Part shown: one piece after another, positions 37,001-43,000 of the stretch
Layout of the letters: every line of letters begins with the position of its first letter
Numbering within the stretch: position 1 is the stretch's first letter
Source of the DNA: Elmis aenea
Lineage: Eukaryota; Arthropoda; Insecta; Coleoptera; Elmidae
Length of the DNA: 64,000 bases
NCBI GenBank assembly: GCA_947652605.1
Contig: OX393581.1
Coordinates: 46,771,924 to 46,835,923 of the forward strand
Direction of reading: 5' to 3'
Notes under the pieces: model-generated
The model's input: the letters and a program-made list of their open reading frames with translations, nothing else
What the model was told of the DNA's origin: nothing
Databases searched by the model: none
Made by a program: the position numbers and the translations under genes

Positions 37001-40000
37001 AAATATGTGTCACACCTACAAACACGTAGATGGTTAATTTAGCACAACTTTTTAACGAGGTACAAGTTTTTTTTGCTCGGTGCAATACTTCAATTTTAAG
37101 AACACATTTGCGAAAGGTATAACTAATATCAGTTTGATATTTACGTGGAAAGTAATTAAAATCTGCAACCAAAACGCGTTGATTCATTATGAAGTTATTT
37201 TTATGACGTTGCATGATGTAGAAACTTATGGAACATAATTTTATACAAAAAGAAACACGTGGTATTTGTTTCTTTAATAAGCTACCGGCGATTAGATCAA
37301 AAAATTTCAACACCTCCGTGAATATTTTGAAACTCGTCACGCGAAAGAAGGAAGTATCTACGTTGAGCTATTGTGGTAGCTGTAATTTAAAACAGGGTGT
37401 CATGTAGCAAATATTTCGCTGATCGCAGAGATTAGAAATGACAGCGTTTTGTTTTAATTTATAAATAACTTCGTTAATTTACCACAACCATTTAAAAAAA
37501 AATAATACAGTCGTCATTCCACAACCGTGTTTGACTGTTTTTTTAGTGATATTAAATAACAACGGATGCTTAAAGTATTGCTACCGAAATATTCTTTGCC
37601 AACAAAAGTTGGAAAGATGACCAGATAAAAATGACAAAAAAAGCGGTCAAATTACCTGAAGTAAATACAGGGTGGCCTATTTTCGATGCCCATACAGGGT
37701 ATCTCGGTTATTATCAGACATAGAAAAAACCAAGTACGTAGTCTAGATTTCTTTTTTTAAGAGGAATTCATTGCCGTTAACAGATTTTTGATATCTTTTT
37801 TAATTTTCGAAATATAGCCAAAAACTGATTTTTGGCACTTTTCAAAAATGTTAAATATCTCGCTTAAACAAAACGATAGAAAAAAACTTTAAGGACATTT
37901 TTGGCATGGTTTTTTGTCCTCAATAAGATAGCGATGTTCATTTTTTTTACTCATACAAATATCGATAAAGTACACCTAACTTTCTCATTTTAAACGGCAA
38001 CCATAGTTGGCCTTTACATAAATCGAAAGCTTACTTATTGCGCTTTTCAAAAATATATAATTTGCTTATATTAAGTCAAAGCCAACTATGGTTGCCAACT
38101 AAAATAAAAAAGTTTGGTGTAATATATCGATATTTATATGAGTTTAAAAAAATATAATATCGGCAAAAAACCATGCAAAAAATGTCTTTAAAGTTTTCAT
38201 CTATCTTTTCGTTTAAGCGAGATATTTAAAATTTTTGAAAATTGCCAATAATCGGTTTTTGGCTATATTTCGAAAATTAAAAAAGATATCAAAAATCTGT
38301 TAACGGCAATGAATTCCTCTCGAAAACAGAAATCGAGACTACGTACTTACTTTTTTCTATCTCTGATAATAATCGAGATACCCTCCTGTATGGGCATCGA
38401 AAATAGGCCACCCTGTACATTACAACCAAAATTTTGAAATTAAAATTTTGCAATTAATTAATCCATTTACTACAATTTGGAATGTAAAAAAAGTTTTTTT
38501 AAGTCCTACACAAGGGTGCTGATTAAATATATACTGGGTGATTCAGTTTGACTGTCGCAAATCTATAACTTTGTTATCTTAAGAGGAAACCCCTATAAAT
38601 CGTACCTTTTTTTATTTAAATCCCAGGATATTCTTTATCAAATGACGTTCAAATGTTTTTTCTACGATAAACTATGTCAAACTGGCGATGGTCAACTTTT
38701 TTTTTAAACTTCACAGTATTTTTTTTTATATGGATTCTGATAGACAATTGAATTCTAAATCCGATAGAGCATTAAAAAAATAAGCAGGCATAGGAAAATT
38801 TTTGAGAAATGAGTTTAAAAATCATTTACCATTTTTCTCAAAATCCTTGCACTTGACTAGACAAAACACGGTCGCTGTAGTAATTGACAGTTTATAACCG
38901 GTCCAACTGTGTTTTATTATTTTCCGACATCATTATTTTGTGAGGAGCGCTCCTACCAAAACAATCTTCCCAAATTCTTCAGTCCTACATCTCCGAGAGA
39001 CACTTCAGAATAAAGCAAGAAGAATCTTATTCAGAAATTAAAGAAATTAAAGCAGAAGTTCCACAAGAAAGCGTACTAGGTCAGGTCCTATACCTATTGT
39101 ATACTTGTGATATTCCAAAGTTAGAGAACAATACTACAGCGACCTTTGCCGACGACACAGCTATTTTAGCGTTAGGAAGAAACAATATAGAATCATCCGA
39201 GAAATTACAAGCAGCTGCCAATCAGATCAACAACTGGACAAAAACATGGCGTATAAAGTTAAATGAAACTAAGTCAGTACATGTCAATTTTACCAACAAG
39301 AGAATTGAACTTAAATAATAAACAAATTCCATATTCCAACACAGCAAAATACTTGGGTATTACATTGGACGCTAAGCTACGCTGAAAGGCTCATGTCAAA
39401 AAAAAGGGTAGAAATAGGTATCAAATATTAAAAAAATGTACTGGCTAATCGGGAGGAATTTCTCTTTGTCCCTACATAATAAACTTTTGCTTTACAAGCA
39501 AATTTTAAAGTCTGCATGGACATATGGGATACAATGGGAATGCACCAAACAGAGTAAATTCATATCATCCAGAGATTCCAGAACAAAACACTAAGGAACA
39601 TGAACATCGCTGATGCACCTTGGTATTGCGGAAATAGTGACATACATCGGGACCTCAACATGGACACTATAACCCACACAATTAAGAAGTTTGCCAAGAG
39701 CCACGAAGAAAGGCTCCATCAACATGTAAATGTCGAAGCGATCCAGCTCCTGGACGCCACAGGATTACTAAGAAGACTCAAAAGGGTTAAACCTGTTGAG
39801 TTAGTTTAAGAAAAAGTTTAAAAGCAAAGACTGTGCGGTAGTGTGCACGTTAATAATTAGTGTATAGTCTATTCGGCCAGTGATGAGGTCTATCGGATTA
39901 ACTGGTGTATAAATGTAAGTACGTAAGCGGTATGTTTCGTGTTTATGTGCTTAGAACTCGATGTCACAGAAAAAAACAGAATGCATGTATGTATTTCGTT

Positions 40001-43000
40001 GCCGCCTTACTGCGCTAATCCGATAGACCTCACCACTGGCCGAACAGACTATACTTATATATTAGCAAACGAAGAACTACTATTGGGTAAACCTTAGACT
40101 AACAAGGGAAGTACCCCGATAGTGACTCGCCGATTTTTATACAAATTTGCACAAACAAGTAAGACATCAAATAAAACATATTGGCTATTTCAAAAGTTGC
40201 TGACGGGTACCGGAAGCGGGAAAAAAACCGAGTTAAAAATGTTTTTTCAGCGTATATCTGTATGTATACTAATTATACATCACACTTCATATAGCAAGAC
40301 GGTAGCTGAGGTGGTAGCGTACTTAACTGTTACGGAGCAGGTCCCAAGTTCGGATCTCCCGTGGGTTGTAAAATTTTTTGAAATTGTTACTTATTTTTTT
40401 AATTTTTTTTTTTTTTAGTGGTTTTAATTAGTCTGTATCGCCCAAACGGCCCGATTTATATAAAACCATTCGTTATAATAAATCAAAGAAATTAAATAAA
40501 AATGCGTCAAAAAATACCAGTGATGTACAATCGTCTTCATCTCCCATCAACAGCGAATGAAGATAATTAAATATGTTATCTGCTATTTCTCTTTCCTTTT
40601 CGGTTGTTTCACTTTCGTTGTAGGGAAAATAAATCTTTATTTTCTCGTTAAACACTTTCATTATATTTAAAACGTTTGTCATTTTATTCTTATAACGAAA
40701 CACAACATACACTGTGGATCTATGCACACGGACTGCAGAAATTCTAATAAGATCATTTTTACCCTTTATGACCATGTCCTCATTATCGAAAACTGGATTA
40801 TATGGGATAGAGGTAAATTTACTTTTCCACGAATTTATTTAAGGCAGATTCTGGAAGTCGCCAATGAACAGGGGGCACTTTGCAATTTTACAGTTATACA
40901 TATAATGAGACAAGCATGAAATTTCTTCAAATTTTGGATTAAACGGGATCTACCCTAATTTAATTTTCCAAGAATTAATTTAGGGCAGATTCTGGAATTT
41001 GCCAATATGAACAGGGGACACTTTGCAATTTTACAGGTATAGGTACATGTAATGAGACAAATGCGAAAAGTTTTTCTAACATTTTTCGATTAAAACAACT
41101 AAAAGGGAATAATTAAAAAAAAATAAGCAACAATTTCAAAAAAATTTAAACCCCAGGGGAGGATCCGAACTCGGGACCTGCTCCGTAACAGTTAAGTACG
41201 CTACCACCTCAGCTACCGTCTTGCTATATGAAGTGTGATGTATAATTAGTATACATACAGATATACGCTGAAAAAACATTTTTAACTCGGTTTTTTTCCC
41301 GCTTCCGGTACCCGTCAGCAACTTTTGAAATAGCCAATATGTTTTATTTGATGTCTTACTTGTTTGTGCAAATTTGTATAAAAATCGGCGAGTCACTATC
41401 GGGGTACTTCCCTTGTAAGTTTGAACATTATAACTTTAGGCTAGAATCAAGCTGCTCATTGGTCTCAAAGACCAGATTGCAGTGTTATAAACTCTATTAG
41501 GGTTAAAAAAAAATATTTTGTGAGCAAAAAAAGTTGTCCATCACCAGTCTGCCATATTTCATCCTAGAAAAAACATTTCAACGTCATTTAATAGAGAATT
41601 CCCTGGGATTTACAAAAATTTAAGGTTTAGGTATATGGATTTCCTCTTAAAATAACAAAGTTATAGGAGTGCGACAGTTAACCTGAATCACCCTCTACAA
41701 TTTTTTTGTTTAACAACATATGTAACGATTCTATTATAGAAGAGATCCGCGAACAAACTGAGGGTGTTTATCCAAAAGAATTAGACCTTCTCACGCTAAC
41801 GTTTCCCCTAACTTGTAAAAATAACTCTGCTTCTGTAAAAATAATAGAAAACGAATTGCTACACCACCTTTTTACTTCCTGCACTTGCAAACCAAAACGT
41901 ACAAAACTCACACAAATATCAACACTTGAGTGAAACTGAACCACTGTAAAACAATGTCGCTTTCATTTTTAATTATTTTATTTCATTTCCATTGTTTCAA
42001 GAAAGTATTTATATCATTAACGACAGTAAACCATTAAAAATCGTTATTTTTGAACTACTTTATCCGGATGCTATCTATAACACTGAATGACAATTAAGTT
42101 TTTGTATGCAAATCAGTCCCCGTCACCACAAATTAAATCCCACAGATAACTAAAAAGTTTTAAAAAGCTATATTGTGTCTTTTTTCTGTCAAAACGATAA
42201 TGGCTACAATTAAATTCAGATGAACTTAATTCCATTACAAATTGAATAATAACAAAATTAACTTTCACTTAAATAAAAACAGAATGGCTAAACAAAGATA
42301 AAATTATACTGGCAGATATGTTTTAAAAATAGCCACTAGACATTTCGTTTCGTCGATAAAACTGACACATGCTAACTTATCTATGCTATTTTTGCCTAAT
42401 AAAATTTAATGCAGCCTTCAAAAAAAAACTAGACATCAAAACAATTGCAAGCATCATTCAGGAAAGCATTAAATAGTTTAGCACCGTAGATAAGAATGTT
42501 ATCAACAATAACTGTACTTTAATTGATAATTTACTTCGTTATTATACGATTTGAAAGCAAGTTTTAAAAACATTCATTTAATTTTTTTTCGGAATTTCTA
42601 TATCTTAAGTAATTTATTATCTATACCGTTTTTTGTAAATTGGTAAATTGGCTTAAGAAATACATAGTTATACTTATGGATTTGATATTAAAAACTTCAT
42701 TACAGCTAGATAATTTTATTTAATATTCAATTTCTCAATTCATAACGTTTATGACTATCATATTTCATTAAATTATAATTGGCACAATGTTCCTAATACA
42801 CATTTCAAGTGTTTATATTGCACTATAAACAGTAGGCTGCTTTGTAATAACAACTTACTGTTAATAAAAACAATAAACAAATGTCACTCAACAAATGCTA
42901 TATACAGTGGATGACTTATATAGTATAATAAATTTGAAACCATTTTAGATATAGAAACAAAAACAATTAGGAAAAAATTAACAAATATTATTAAACAGAT

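Larger units (their letters stand above)
40102..41416. repeat. Inverted pair of ~300-bp arms with tRNA-like promoter boxes
   Basis: The arms 40102-40398 and 41112-41416 are almost identical in opposite orientation, so both encode the same meaningless 86-residue frame ([14 protein letters not shown]). Each arm contains an A box TAGCTGAGGTGG and a B box GTTCGGATC exactly 45 bases apart, the spacing of a tRNA gene. They face each other across a 710-base spacer. tRNA stems do not pair well, so these are tRNA-derived (SINE-like) heads rather than working tRNA genes. Confidence 0.75.
38534..41695. mobile_element. Composite TA-flanked foldback element, family A (~3.2 kb)
   Basis: Left end TA|CTGGGTGATTCAGTTTGAC and right end GTTAACCTGAATCACCCTC|TA are inverted, and about 175-300 bases of arm align on each side (TAAGAGGAAACC; AAATGACGTTCAAATGTTTT). 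Between the arms lie a jockey-like LINE fragment, a 193-base MITE, a pair of inverted tRNA-like arms and a short duplication, so the element has served as a repeated insertion site. Confidence 0.75.

Noticed and set aside
40295..40370. Functional tRNA gene
   Set aside because: A and B boxes are present, but the acceptor and T stems do not pair and no standard anticodon arm forms.
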